Shown piece by piece: positions 49,598-62,440 of a stretch of 64,000 bases of DNA; within the stretch, counting starts at the first letter, position 1; every line of letters begins with the position of its first letter. The notes under the pieces were generated by a model. The model had not been told where the DNA came from and ran no database searches. It saw only the letters and a list, made by a program, of their open reading frames with translations. The stretch covers positions 5,733,410 to 5,797,409 of the forward strand of contig OZ025267.1 in the NCBI GenBank assembly GCA_964019165.1. Reading direction: 5' to 3'. A program made the position numbers and the translations under genes. Source of the stretch: Mastigias papua (Eukaryota > Cnidaria > Scyphozoa > Rhizostomeae > Mastigiidae).

Positions 49598-52500
49598 ATG
49601 GCTGTAAAGCTGCAGGCTATACAATTTGCAAGCAAGAGAAAAATCTGTGTTTGGACCCTACCCCAAGGATCACCCCCAGCGGTTAGAGTAGAGACAACAG
49701 CCGGGAGAATTGTAGCATCTCGCTTGCTGGAAGTGACCTGTGAAACTCTTGGTATTCATAAAAATAGCAGGCCTTTCTTTGGTCTTTTTAAAGGTCTTGA
49801 TCCACCAATAAAGAAATTCGGGGAGGAAGAAGTTATATACACGCCATGTCAGAACATGATATCAGTACTCAAATGGTCGTTTGATCCAATTGCAGAAGCA
49901 AGAGCAATTAAGACAGACATGGCTAGTATACGGCTACTTGCTTTACAAGTCAATGCAGATATAGCCGCAGGCCGATTCTGTCCAAACAATGAAGCGAAAG
50001 AGCATCTTGAGCAGCTATTGGAGCCAAGGTTCCCATGTTATAAACAGTACGTTGATTTGGCGAGAAGTATTTCATCCTACGGAACAGTTGTGGTGCAGGA
50101 TGTGAAGCTACTGAAAAACGTACGACTCAAAACGCTTACAATCAGAAAAGGGAACAAAATAGATATTGCCTGCGAGAGCAAAAGAATGATCATTATTACA
50201 GGTGATATATCATTTGGTATATTAAAATTCAAGACAGTCTATGTTAGACTGAACACACGTTTGTTTATAACAAAGTTTTTCTTTGTGCAGCACTGAAACT
50301 TTCTCAGCTTCCTCATGACATCGGTACCAAAACTTTGTTAAGACTGTGTGAGTAAGCGTGATACAACAAAAGTTACACATACAGATAGGCACTGCATAAG
50401 CATAACACTCCACATTAAATAAAGGAGATGATAGTCTTGCTTGAATACTGGAGTTTTAGGAGTTACTGACTGTTGACTTTCCTACGCTTCAAATATACAG
50501 TACAGAACTTTTCTGATTTTCCGAGCAGTTGAGTGTTACTTTCTGATAAACAGCTTTCTCATAAAAAAAGCGCTTATCACTTCATTATCTTAATGATAAA
50601 GTCCCGCAACGACCTATGCAAACACCTAAGAGCCTGATTGTAGCCAAAAAGTGTCCCGTATAGCGAGGACGGGATATTTACCGAAAAATCCTACTGCCAA
50701 GTTCAAACTAATCTATTTACGATTGCATATGAAAATGCTCCATCCTAACTAGTGAGGGTAGTTTTACCAGAAGAGATCAAGGTTACAGCCAAAAGAAGCT
50801 GGATCTATAGACATGCAGCGGGGAGGGTGGAGGTCTTTTTAAATATATAGGCGGAGAGCATCGGTGGTTTTCTGCGAAAGATTTGACGACTATTGTAAAG
50901 TAGATTTGGAACTTTACATGTTATAGTTCCTACAATCTTCCAACCATATGTAGAGGCAGCGGTGCAACATTTTAAGTGGGGGGGGGGGGGAGAGACTGGA
51001 GTGGATAGATTAACATTGGAGGGATATAGAAGGGTGCTAAAGCGGATACTAGATTACATTTGTCTTAGAAAGTGGAGGTGCTATTCCACCCCCAGCTCCC
51101 CCAACTCCGCCGCCCATGATATGACAAAATACTGATTAATCTCTTTTGGTGGAGCAGTCACCCCCCCCCCCATAAAACAACCATGGTTTGTAAGTCGATG
51201 GAAAAAATCCCAGCGACCCAAAAGCCATGGAACGTTCCCATTAGGTCGCTGGAGTCGCTGGGATAATGGCCATTTGTTTTCAAAAGCTTCACGTTGAGTT
51301 ATTTAAGTCGCTGGGACAAAATGTGATTCTATTCCAGCGACCAAGCCACTGGAGTTGCTGGGGTCGTTGGAAAATATTTTTCAGACGTTCACATATGGTC
51401 TCTTGGGTCGTTGGTCCCGAAAGTCAGCGACTCCAGCGACTCAAACTACCAAATGTGAACCAGGCTTTAGAAGTGACACTAACACTCCCGTAAATGTCAT
51501 ATTCCCTATCTTCTCCATACTCTATCGTCCTTGTACAAATTGTATTTAAGCTTATTTCCTGGACAGTTGTCTCATCTACAAGCAAAAAGCCCGCAATCCT
51601 ATGAATTAATCTTCCAGTATTTATACGGATTATCTGTGAAATTTCCTGGAGTTTTGTTGCCAAAATACCGACAGATAACACTGCCTTACAAATTCAAAGA
51701 AAAACTTTTTGTATATATAAAGCGATGCGATAAACGTTCTGCGAACATATAAGCCTAAGGTTTGTCAATGCGAGAAAGACATTCCACTATAATTACGAAT
51801 CGACTAAAAAGGATTGACGGCCGTAAGAGAAGTTTACCAACGATCACGTTCCGAATTCATGGAAACTTTCCTCACATAAACCTACAATTTATGAAACAGC
51901 AATGAGGATATTATGTACGCCAGATTATGCTAACATTTTCATGGAGCATTGAGAATACACGCTTATTTTCATAAGACACTGATTCATAAGCAACTAGTAA
52001 GTAAATGGTGAACTCTTTTGTCAACAAGTCCTGCAAGTCTCAATTTGTTCGATTTCTGCTTTGAAAAGATGGTAACTTTTGATTCTGATTCTTGGGCTTT
52101 TTTATGACCATCTCCAATTAAGAAACTTTTAGCACGAAATACAAAACCTTTCATTTCAAAATAAGAAACTTTTAGTACTAGATGCCGGCCCAAATTTCAA
52201 AACAACATGCGTAAAAGTATATCTACAGTCCCTGGAGGATAGCTATGTTATTTGGTCCCATACCACAGAAAAGGTCATACACTAGGGAAAGAATTATGGA
52301 GATTCGGTGACTACCTTTAACTCACCCAACGACATACAGTAAAAATTCCTACGTAAGAGCCTTCATTTATTAAGAACTTAAAGCCTGAAACTGAATATTT
52401 TCATTTCTGCTACTTAGACCTTTTCAACCAGTTATGCGTAGGCTCCTAAAGTTTCGTTCTTTATCCACTATGTAGAAATTCAGTTTGCCAGTCCGAAATA

Positions 52501-53374
52501 TAGCATATTTAACTGTTATATGCAGGATCGAAGGGACCGGTCATTAATTCTTCCAGGGGAGGGGGCGGAAGACATCTAGGAGTGGGGACCAAAGTTCTGC
52601 AAACTCAAAGGGAAAGGGGATGAAAAATAAAGAGCACTTTAAAAGAAGGAGTAAGGAGTTTCTTCCGAAGTCCTGGAGTAGGGACCAAAACTTTCACATA
52701 AATCTGAGAGGGAGATGAAAATTCCATCAAAAGTAATTAATGGCCCGTCCCTAAAGGGATACGACTATTGTTAAATACCTGCACCCTGAATGGCGGAACT
52801 ATCTCATCGTATAAGAACATGGACAGGCTCATTTAAAAATCTTAGTGCATGTGCTCATACGTGCGGGTTTTTACTGTATGACACTTACGTAAGTAGGGAT
52901 ATACTCTTCAAAGCTTTACGTTAGTTTTAACTTCATCCCCAATTAGAATTGAAAGAGCTCCGCATTCCCTGGCGCAAAGTGCGACGTTGGACCCAAGTCA
53001 GCGACAACTCAAATCTAGCGTATGAGATATACATCATGGAAGAGAAAGCATTTACATGGATCGAAGTTGAGACGACCCAAGCAGCATATCTATTGCAAGT
53101 AACAACTGAGCTTGTGGGAAGACTGAATGACAGATTACAGAAGGCAGAAGAAAGAAGGCCTCGTCGGGTGCAGAGCTCATCACCAAAGACGAAACTGACC
53201 TGGAAACTTTTTAAAGAAGAAGTATTTGGAAGTGCAAAGAATAAAGATCTACAGCCTTCATTTGACAACCTTGAAGATATCGAATCGTCAGATGAAGAAG
53301 ATGAGGAGGGCGCCTCAAATCAAGGAGCAAAACCACTGAAATTGAACAAGAAAGCAACAGTTTACCTACTGTAA
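49598..53374 (+). CDS. FERM-domain protein, resembles FERM module of SNX17/27/31
   Basis: Two exons: 49598-50201 and 52947-53374 (intron 2.7 kb, phase 1), 343 residues if it starts at M 49598; an upstream TGA closes the frame before 49538. Order: ubiquitin-like F1 (about residues 15-85, AVRVETTAG...LLEVTCETLGI), helical F2 (about 105-175, LLALQVNADIAAGRF), F3 PH-like lobe (about 180-270, IPWRKVRRW, TWIEVETTQAAYLL). A basic stretch (AEERRPRR) and an acidic tail (ESSDEEDEEG, near 312) follow. In SNX17/27/31 this module reads NPxY cargo tails on endosomes. No PX or PDZ domain is seen here, so either an upstream exon was missed or it is a FERM-only protein. FERM call strong, family placement inferred. 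Confidence 0.75.
51206..51460. repeat. Repeat built of GTCGCTGG / CCAGCGAC units
   Basis: The octamer or near copies appear about ten times in both orientations in 250 bp (for example 51244, 51252, 51305, 51334, 51422, 51434), ending ATGTGAACCAGGCTT. It is in the FERM gene intron. Probably a MITE with many short sub-repeats. Confidence 0.6.
52532..52752. repeat. Small TIR element, 221 bp
   Basis: AGGGACCGGTCATTAATT at the left is mirrored by AATTAATGGCCCGTCCCT at the right. The inside is purine-rich (GGGGAGGGGGCGG). In the FERM gene intron; target duplication not clear. Confidence 0.65.
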
Positions 53375-54517
53375 TCCGAACGAGTTACGCATATCTTCAA
53401 CAAAGTAAAAGGTTAATGCTATAGTTTATCTAGAGATTCACAAGGGGGTAGGGACTAATCTGGGCCATATGGGTTGGGCTAATCTGTTCTGAATTTCCAT
53501 CTTTCGCTGCTTTGTCTGAATTTCTGTAACCAAGTACAATTTGGAGAAACCGCAAGGGAAATTGTCGGAGTACTATGCTTCTAGCCGTACTAAAAAATTG
53601 CTTCCCACTCACCCCTGTCCATTCCTAACAGCTCACTTTGCTGTGAGTAGTACTGGCTGAAAGCAGTAATCACAAATTACCATAACTTCTCTTTTAAGCC
53701 CCCACTCAACCAAGTCCATTCTTCAATAAGCCCCCTTTATGGGAAACATTTATTAAGTTCCTCTCTTCTAAGCCCCTCTAAAATGTGATTAATGCCAAAC
53801 ATAACTCATGTTCATAACAAGCATAAACTTTGGGGTATTGATGATGTTCATTAGTATGGCAACAGACCAAATCAAAATCAATTTCAAAAACCTATGTGTT
53901 GCAAACAGAAACAAAATACAAATGCTGAAATACATATACTATATCACTATATAAAAACTGCTCATATTTCCAAACTCTTATTAAGTCCCCCTCTCCAATA
54001 AGCATCCCTGCATGCTCTCTGTCTGAATGAACAAGAAGAGTGATTGGGATGGACAATGGTTTCACAAGTCATTTGTTGTCAAGGAGCATTAAGCTGAAAC
54101 TCTTGTTTATAGAATTTATTGTTTTTTCTAAATAAAGTGCCCTAAAGCAATAGACTTCAGCCAACCTGAGGGTTACACCCCACTCTCCTGCCCCCTGTGC
54201 CTATGTGCATCAATACTAAACACTTATTGTATAGCAGTCACCCAAAAAGCAAACATACATTTATAAACAGAGGTGGTTTGGGAATTGGATTCACAGGATC
54301 AAGGTGAAAGTCAAAACCAGCTTAGCTATCTGCAGATGGCAAAACAGACAAAGATAAAAACAAAACAATGGCTACCAAGATTTCATACATTTGGATATTC
54401 AAAAAAAACTGATTCAAACAAACAATGAGGTTCATAAATTCATGATAAGCTTTGTCAAAATCTCTCAATTTGCTCTAAAATGTTATGAAAAGAAAGCACA
54501 CTTAACAAGCTCTGATT
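53375..54517. other. Convergent intergenic region with MITE fragments
   Basis: Contains CCCCC-rich fragments (53695-53775, 53975-54010) similar in style to the 41030-41276 MITE. No gene seen. Confidence 0.5.
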
Positions 54518-55256
54518 CTAATCATCATCATCTTCTATGTCAACAAATTCATCTGAAAACAAAAGGGCAAGAGTAAGTCACAAAAATATCACCAATAAGA
54601 AAGAAAATTCATGTTGGGTCATCCTGTCCTCACAGGTTCAGTAATCAAGTGAAATGTAATGTTCTCTGTCTTTAGCAAAATAATGATGGGGGAGAAAATC
54701 TTGTGATTGGGGGACAGTGAAACTATCTGTGGGATATCTTTGCCTTCTCTTCCCCACTAAAAATGAAGCTTCTAGTTATCAAATATAGAATCAAGCTACT
54801 TGCCAGAAATGACATTTGCCATTAATAGAACATCCTTCATGGGGCACTGCCCCCATTTGCCCCAATGTAGATACCACACTACCGATGACATATACCCATT
54901 GTCCACTTCCCAAAGAAATATACTAAAACTATGAAGAAGGCCATAAAAAAGTAAATCACATCTAACCTGCTAAAGACAATTCACTATCATCAGTGCCATC
55001 TTCTAGTGCCTTTTTTCTTGCTTCTCTCTCAGCTAAGAGGACTCCTCTCTCATACCAAGGAGCATTCTGATGCTTCTTCATCAGTTCTCTATACCTCTCA
55101 GGTGCACTTTCCTCAAAGAGATGAAACTTGTAACCTATTCCAATACCAATCAATGTATAGAGGACATGTCTTGATGGTCCTGTTGAAGAATCGAATAGTT
55201 TCAAGCCCCATACTTCTTCAAATAAATCAAATTCAGCAAACTCCCATAGAAAAGAA
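54518..55256 (-). CDS. Unidentified small single-span protein with acidic tail, 3' exons only
   Basis: Two exons are supported: about 55256-54967 and 54552-54518, joined in phase 1. The first encodes an aromatic/acidic stretch (WEFAEFDLFEEVWGLKLFD), then a hydrophobic span (HVLYTLIGIGIGYKFHLF), then a charged helix (ESAPERYRELMKKH, REARKKALED). The second adds DEFVDIEDDDD and the stop. The general plan (one membrane span, charged C-terminus) is that of small mitochondrial or ER proteins such as complex I accessory subunits, but I do not recognise the family. The start lies further upstream; a strong minus-strand donor at 56824/56825 may end a 5' exon, which would put the gene head to head with TXNDC9. 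Confidence 0.6.
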
Positions 55257-57386
55257 TAACTAGCAATTGCTTCATAATAAATTAAAACTGAATTTGCAGC
55301 TTCAAAATGCCTTCAAGCGTATTGACCATCCAACATGACCTTGTGCAACACATTTCCTTAATATAACACAGTTTGCATTATAGCATTTTAGCACAAATAA
55401 GCTCATTTCTACATGCATTCTGGAGCACATGGAGGCTATGGGTACAAAGATGGAATAGGAAGTAATGTACGAATTTGCTTTTGAAAGAAAGACAATCAAG
55501 TTATGGTGTGTGCTGGGATAGAAGCTATCAAAGTGGCATAGGAATGGTATTCCCTGTGCTCTACAAAGAATGTAGCCTCATACATAACATAACTGTACTT
55601 TACTTCATTTCACATTACACTGAGTGCAAACAGGTAGTTTCCAGACATACACATGTGTGGTTATTGTAAAGCAGGCTTTTCAACAAGTAAATCAATACGC
55701 ACTGCAAATTGTGCACGTAGGCTCATTTGTACATGCTAAGTAGTAAACTGTGAGAGCTTTCCCTAGCATTTCCATGCATATTTTTGATAAAGCTGGTGTG
55801 TGGAGCAAATTGAACATATGAAATGAGCTGGGTGGAGGCTTGCGCACATGTGTTTTATTGCAAACCTCATAAAAAGGCTTTGTAGAGCTGTTTAATGCAC
55901 ATAGCAATATCATGTATGCAACTGCCATGTCCTCAGTATGGATTCAACATCTCAATCACTGCCAGTATTCATAAATATGCTACCTAACTCAAAATAAAAC
56001 CTAGGTGCAAAAATGTTGCTTAAAATAGTTATCTGTCATATTACACATGTAATGTCATCAGTATGGCATAATTCTTATTTCAATGTCTGAAAGAAATAAC
56101 TTTTGGTAGAATATATATAGCTGGTAAAATATAACTGTACTACCAAGGAACTGAAAATAACCTGCAAATTCGTATACCACTCAGAAATTCTCTTCTACAA
56201 TGGTCAATACACAATATAGATGTCAGTTAAAAAATCAGAAGACACTGCTATAGCACATATTGCATTAAGGATTCCTCCAGATTGCATTCTTTGAATTGAA
56301 TTGCATTCACTGACACAGTCCATTTTTTAGGTTCATATATACTTTGAAATCCCATTACATACAATCTATCAGATACAATACTACATTACTACATACAATA
56401 TAATGACAACAAAATAAAATTACGAGATACTAACATATAGTGAATTGTATGAAGGGGAATTTCTTTCTCAAGGAGGAACTCCTTCAGTAACTAGGCTAAT
56501 TGAGGAGAGAGCACCCCCTGTTTCATGATTGAGTATGAGTTTCTCGATATAGATATTCTATTTAAGCTTTGGCCAAAACAATGGGTCGTTAATTAGTCTT
56601 TTGTATCAGATAAGTTGAAAGCAGGTAAGGTATTTACTTTCAAAAAAAGTTCGGCGTACGGCCGGATCCACCATCTTTTAAGTCATCCACATTACGGTGT
56701 AATATCAGAATATCAGGGAAATGCAAATCTACATGGAATGCGCCCCAGCCATGGGGGAGAGTTCTCACCTTTCTTTTAATACTCTCATCCCTACTGTATA
56801 GATGCATACAACATTGGTACTTACTCTACAGTCCACACTGAAGAGTATGACAGTCTTCAACACGATCTCGCGCGTGCAGAAATGAACTTCTCAGGCGCAG
56901 AGGCATGTATTAATTTTGATTGCCCTACGAAATTAAACCAACCCAGTACTACCAAAACACTGAGAAAACTTACGCTTGAGTATTGGGTAACTTCTAATTG
57001 CATTACTGAAGCATGCAGTATAGAATCCACCACAAGCAAACCAAATGATAGATTTAATCATTTCTGTAAAACATATGAGAACTCAGATCTTAAAGCTACA
57101 TTTACTGTGCACTTCAGCAACCAGCAGCCATTATCCTCGTCTAATGCAAGGAGTTAACTAATACGAGGCTAAGGTAGTATTATATGTCATTAATGAAGAT
57201 GATGTGAGCAAGAATTCACGGACTGAGAGTAACACTGATATATCTCACTCTCGAATATGACATGGTAAGCGTTTTAGGCGTCAGTCGTCAGACTGCCGCC
57301 GTTGCCAAGAACAAAGCAGGCACACACGAAATACCGTTAGAGACAGATTTCTGTGGTAAATTCCACTCCAGAGTGCAACAATAGAT
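55257..57386. other. Region upstream of the small gene and of TXNDC9
   Basis: Likely first intron of the minus-strand small gene, then a shared divergent promoter. Contains repeat copy 2 (56465-56530), related to 47868-47935. No coding exon can be assigned. Confidence 0.4.
56465..56530 (+). repeat. Interspersed repeat, copy 2
   Basis: AAGGAGGAACTCCTTCAGTA followed by GAGGAGAGAGCAC, similar to 47868-47935. Confidence 0.55.
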
Positions 57387-58040
57387 ATGGAGCAACAAGT
57401 TGTCCAAGCTGCTAAAGTAGTGGAAGAATGCATTGATGCTGAAATAAAACGTTTGGATAATCTAGATGCGGATGATATTGAAGAGATTCGGCGTAGGAGG
57501 CTGCAACAACTTAAAAGTCAAGCGGGAAAAAGGGAAGAGTGGTTAGCGAAAGGACATGGAAAGTATGACGAAATTACTGAAGAGAAAGAGTTCTTTGAAG
57601 AGGCCAAAAACCACGAGCGTATTGTTTGTCACTTTTATAGGGACTCAACTATGAGATGCAAAATCGTAGACAAGCATCTGCAAATTTTAGCTCAAAAGCA
57701 CCTGGAAGCAAAATTCTTAAAGATAAATGCTGAAAAGGCGATGTTTCTCTGCCAGCGACTTCGTATAAAAGTAATTCCAACTATTGCTTTGATTGCTGAC
57801 GGTAAAACTAAGGATTTCATCGTTGGGTTTGATGATCTAGGAGGTGTGGATGATTTCCCAACTGAAATGCTAGAATGGAGGCTAGGTGTGTCCGAAATAA
57901 TCGACTACCATGGAGAAAGACCCACGTTAAAGGGTGAAGCAAATACGGGGATTTTTAACTTTGCTAAAAAGAAAGGAAAGACCATTAGAGGTGGTGGCTA
58001 TGAAGATGAAGACGATGAAGATGATGATGATGATGAATAG
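57387..58040 (+). CDS. TXNDC9: Thioredoxin domain-containing protein 9, intronless
   Basis: 217 residues in one exon (human 226). TXNDC9/PHLP3 is a phosducin-like cofactor of the CCT/TRiC chaperonin that modulates actin and tubulin folding. The N-terminal helical part (residues 1-60) carries the family block EEWLAKGHGKYDEI. The thioredoxin fold (about 70-175) has CHFYRDSTMRCK, RIKVIPTIALIADGKTKDFIVGFDDLGG and EMLEWRLG. The redox CxxC is absent, as in the whole family. The tail is KKKGKTIRGGGYEDED with an acidic end. ATG 57387 follows a 5' region with no nearby upstream ATG in frame. Lack of introns is notable here. Confidence 0.95.
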   Translation: MEQQVVQAAKVVEECIDAEIKRLDNLDADDIEEIRRRRLQQLKSQAGKREEWLAKGHGKYDEITEEKEFFEEAKNHERIVCHFYRDSTMRCKIVDKHLQILAQKHLEAKFLKINAEKAMFLCQRLRIKVIPTIALIADGKTKDFIVGFDDLGGVDDFPTEMLEWRLGVSEIIDYHGERPTLKGEANTGIFNFAKKKGKTIRGGGYEDEDDEDDDDDE

Positions 58041-59439
58041 AATTAAAGTTAAAATGAGTGGAATATGAATGAAAACTATTCAATATTTATTTGTGACGAG
58101 ATCATAAAGTTCTTCTAAAAGTGATTTTTATGCATCAGTACATCCTATCATATTTTGGATGTTCCTACACATTGGAAAATTGAGAGACTTGTGCTTTAAT
58201 CACAGATACACACCTTACAAAACATCATAAATTGAAAAATCCAGACACACCTTTTTTATAAGAATATAGTTTATAGGAATATCAAGGATCAAAATCTCTA
58301 AAATTTAAAAGAACTTTAAGGATAATGCAAGGGTCAGGCTCCATCAAAGCTTAGACACTTTGCTTATTTGAGTTTACTTTAGAAAACACAGCAGGAGTGA
58401 TCTTCACTTGTTGCATCTTTGAGTCATTGTACTATAGTGTGACTCAGCAACTCTTCAGGGAATGTCTGTTACACATTTGTATTATAGGAATATGGTCTAT
58501 ATAAATATTAATGCTGAGAAATGCTAAAATTTAAGAATATTTAAGAATAGTCTTGAGCTGAAAATCAAACATTTTAAGGTTATTGAGGCTCAGTGAAAAA
58601 TTAAGTGTGCAGCTTAGGAAAATGTCAAAATCAGTTTCTCTTTCATTTTATGGTAATGAAATCAATAGGCCTTTTTCAAGAGTAGGAAATATAGTTGTTT
58701 GGGAATGGAAGCATGAGAAAAACTGTAAATCTGAGAATTAATTGAAAAATCTTGTGAAACACCCCATTTCTTAGTTTCTAGGTGGAAATAATGACAAAAC
58801 TGTTATAGATGGAAGTGGAGAGAATGCCAACATATATGTTAGATAAAGACTTCAGCTTCTTGAAAAAGAACTTATTACATTCATTACACATTTTCTAACA
58901 TACTAGACATGTGTCTATCATCCTCGTTCATAATTTTATTATCATTGGCACAACTGTGAGCTGTGATTTTAGTGCTTCTTGCAGCAATTACTTATTTCAC
59001 CCAAACATTTTGTCAACACAACGAACAGTCACCATGAATAACTTTTGCCAGACAATTCTTGTTCTGTTTGGGAAAATACCCTCTTGGCTTAAAATTAATA
59101 GGTAGGGAGTTGCAATAAGAATGTCCTAGTATTCATTTTTGGAAAATAAATAGTCGGAGGGGGCGTCTATTAAGGGCTGGAGAGTATTGGCAATGAGCTT
59201 GTCAAGAGTACCTTTGGCAATAGCAAATCAGGAGGGGGTGATGTAATGTGGCCTTTTCACAAGGAGTGAAACAGCGAAGGAGCGTGCGATGCGTATAGAA
59301 TAATCGCGGATGCAAATCATAGAAATTACAAATAGTAGGGAACTCCTCAAAAAAAGGAATTTTACCTTTATTCTTTGCTAGTTAATGTATCTACTACATT
59401 TGAAACACTGGAGTCTTTATGATATTCTCAGCGAGGAAA
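58041..59439. other. Intergenic between TXNDC9 and AASDHPPT
   Basis: No ORF of interest or recognised repeat. The AASDHPPT promoter should be at its right end. Confidence 0.5.
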
Positions 59440-62400
59440 ATGAATGATGTCCGATGGGCCTTCAACATCGCTACTTGGCAGCCAACTGCTAAGGTAATAT
59501 ATGTGCATTATCAAACCTTAGAGGTAGACTTAAGAGGTACCTAATGTTTATTTTCTCCTCCATTTGAGGCTGCCTTTTTCCTGCTGTCAGTTACACCACA
59601 GCAAACTACGATATACAAATCGTGCAGGAGATGCAATGATCACCTCCAATGAAACATTCTTGCGTAGAAGTGTTTAATTGAAACACCGGCGAGAATGCAA
59701 GATAGCATGGACCTTGGGGGGCGATTGCCCCCTACCTTCAGCCCACGTTGCTAAAGGGAGCGAGGTGTATACTTTGGTGTAATGCTATTAGCTAGTATCC
59801 GCGACTTTGTTCATAAGCTGGAAGCTTACTCTTTGGCTCCAATATTGGGGATGGGGAGATTGCAAATTGTCAAATGGTTCACCGCCCATTTCCATTTATC
59901 AACATCACCTAAATGAGGACTTTTGTATAAAGTCCAATCCTCCATTTTATTAATGCCCCCTTTCCAACTAAAAATTTCAAAGTTTCAAAAAGAATAAGTG
60001 AATGAAATACAGTGTTCTTGTGAGCACAAGTGAATATGAACAATGAGGGAAATGAGAGTTAGTTAGTTAGTGTCAGGACTCTGTGTACTATATCATGCCC
60101 TCAGTTAGTTTTTGCGCTCTCCCAGCATTTGAGAAGTATGAAATCTAACCAGGAGAGATATCATCCAATAATTTTGCTCCCCCTGGCCTCTTGTGTAGTT
60201 GTCATGAACTATGTTCATTTGCTTTATCTGTTTTATTTTATACTTCATTTGAGGAGTGGATCAGTGCCTGTTCATGTATTTCACCAGAGGAAAAGAAAAG
60301 GATACATCAGTTTGTGTTCAAGGATGATGCAATGCTTGCTCTAGTGAGACACATATTAAATGTTCTTTGATTATTTGGTCTACGACTAAATTTAGCCTGT
60401 TTGTGTCTAGAACAAAGTAACTGTCTGCCTACAAAAAGAAACTAGAATCAAGTATCAGTTAAGATATTCCCACTCATGAAATTGGCTGTGTGCTTCAAAT
60501 TTACTCATTGAAAGGCCTGCACATGTCTGTTTGCAAATTACATTAGGTTTTTATATTCTAAGAATTTAGGAAGAAGAGCTAGATGCTACAGAGAAACAGA
60601 TAGTTCATGAATATGCTATGATTGCAGGCTCTCACAATCTGCCCAAAATTGACCATGTGGTTAGCACTTAACACTTTAAACAGATATTCTTTGGTCATGG
60701 GAACCATGTCCTCTTTGTTGGCAAATTGTGGGTCTTTCACTCTAAAGGGAAATTTCTTGGACCTGCCTTGTGCATGTATCATACTGTTTTAGGAAGAATT
60801 ATCATTCTTTACATGTCTTTTGAGCTATACTTTTTGGGACCCTGAAGTCAGGATAAAAAGTTTGTTTTGCTTTATAGACAGGAAGGCTTTTGTTAAGGTC
60901 CTGTATTCAGCATCTTCTTGGCATTTCAAATACAGACATACAGCTTACAAGGACATCAAAGTCCAAGCCTGTGTTAGTAAGTCCTATGATATGTTTTTAT
61001 CTATAGACATGGCAGAAAAAGGACATCATTGTAATGTTTCTTCATCCTGTTTGCATTTGCAGTTCATCAACTGTTAAACATTGTTTCCTGACACCATTTT
61101 GTTTGATCTGTCTCCTATGAAGTTGGTACGATATACTGTGACATTTATGACTATATTAAGTAGCAGATAGTAGCTCTGGTTATGTTTTCCTGCACCTGTA
61201 TATTGAGAATAATTTTTACGAAGGGTGAATTGAATATAGTGCTACTTTATTACATATTTTTTTTGTAGAAGAGTTTATATTTTGTTATGAAAAATCAAAA
61301 CAAAAGTGGCATTGTGGCTATGAGGAATACTTATGCTTGCATTGTTGTTGTATGACCAGTGGTAGTACCTAGGGTCTAATGGGGGAAATTCCCCTCCAGT
61401 TAGATTGGTGTTGTATGCTATGTTATCTTGCCATGTTGGTATACAATGAATGAGATGATTCTAGGAACTGGATTATGGATTGTCTGCTAATCTGTTGTGC
61501 AAAAGTCAGCAAATTTACTGTGTATGCCTTCTAATGATTTTCAAATGTCTGCCACTTTGTACAAGCTCAGATATATCTGTGTCACTTATATCTAGATTAT
61601 TTTGTCTAGGTTAATAAAGAATCAAATATTAGTTTCAATGTCTCTCATCAGGTATGTAATCTTCTTTATTTACAGTAAATCTTATCAAATGTGCATGTCA
61701 TGCATACTGCATGACAGAAATAGCATATGTGCTTGAGGACAGACTACACAGAGGCAAACTGTAGCTTGATAGAAAGAGATTAAGTAATGTGAGAATTTCT
61801 TATATTGTCATTGCTGTGGCACTCTCAGATGTTCATTGAAATTTGTTCATAATAGCTGGTAGTGTTCCCTTATCATCCATGTTGTTTATTGCCCTGATTA
61901 CACTGGAACAGTTCTGAATGGAACTGTGCCTTAATAGACCTGGATAGGTCCTGCATTTATATGGGAACTAGATCCAAGCAGAACCGCTTGCCATACATAA
62001 ACTAGTCTGCCTAGAAAGTAGCTCCCATTTGGAACCGTACCCAAAATCCTCTTATAAGCACCCAGAGTGAGTCCCATCTGTTGAGCATGCTTAGAAGTGA
62101 GGCAAGGGGAAGCCATTTTTAGGCTGGTAATTTGAAATTGTCCATGCGTGAATGCATGGAAAGAGATGGTTCTGCGTAGAACGATTCCAAGACGTCTTGT
62201 AAACGGGAAGCCTATCCGTGCCAGCGCAGGACAGTTTCAAAGAGAAAAGTGCCAAAGCCCCCAATTTTTGGTGGTATGCTGAAGTAGCTTCCAGCAGGCA
62301 GGTTAGCACTGGCCTATGAAAGATGAAATTTCTGTTGCTATCCATGTTATCCGAAAAGTATTAAAGTATTTGCTAAAAGTGTTAAATTGTTGCATTTTAG

Positions 62401-62440
62401 GGAAATTATTCTATCATCGCTGGGAGCCTCAAGTTGGATG
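59440..62440 (+). CDS. AASDHPPT: L-aminoadipate-semialdehyde dehydrogenase phosphopantetheinyl transferase, 5' part
   Basis: AASDHPPT transfers 4'-phosphopantetheine from CoA to carrier domains of cytosolic fatty acid synthase, mitochondrial ACP and related proteins. Five exons: 59440-59493, 60254-60343, 60878-60976, 61610-61651, 62401-62440, total 325 nt (108 codons and one base). Recognised blocks in order: MNDVRWAFNIATWQP, SPEEKKRIHQFVFKDDA, TGRLLLRSCIQHLLGI, LTRTSKSKPVL, ISFNVSHQ, GNYSIIAGSLKLD. These match the human N-terminal half (VRWAF, PEEKERIGQFVF, GRLMIRK, GKPVL, NISHQGDYAVLA). All borders are AG/GT and all phases agree. The catalytic GID and WxxKE motifs must be on exons beyond 62440, probably beyond the window; none was found up to 64000. 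Confidence 0.92.

Noticed and set aside
52933..53268. 111-codon minus-strand ORF
   Set aside because: Shadow of the second FERM exon on the plus strand.
60570..60659. Exon-like open stretch with AG and GT borders in an AASDHPPT intron
   Set aside because: It would keep phase, but the encoded residues match nothing in AASDHPPT, and exons 2 and 3 already join exactly as in the human protein.
60579..60782. 67-codon minus-strand ORF
   Set aside because: Lies in an intron of the plus-strand gene, with no recognisable motif or splice partner.
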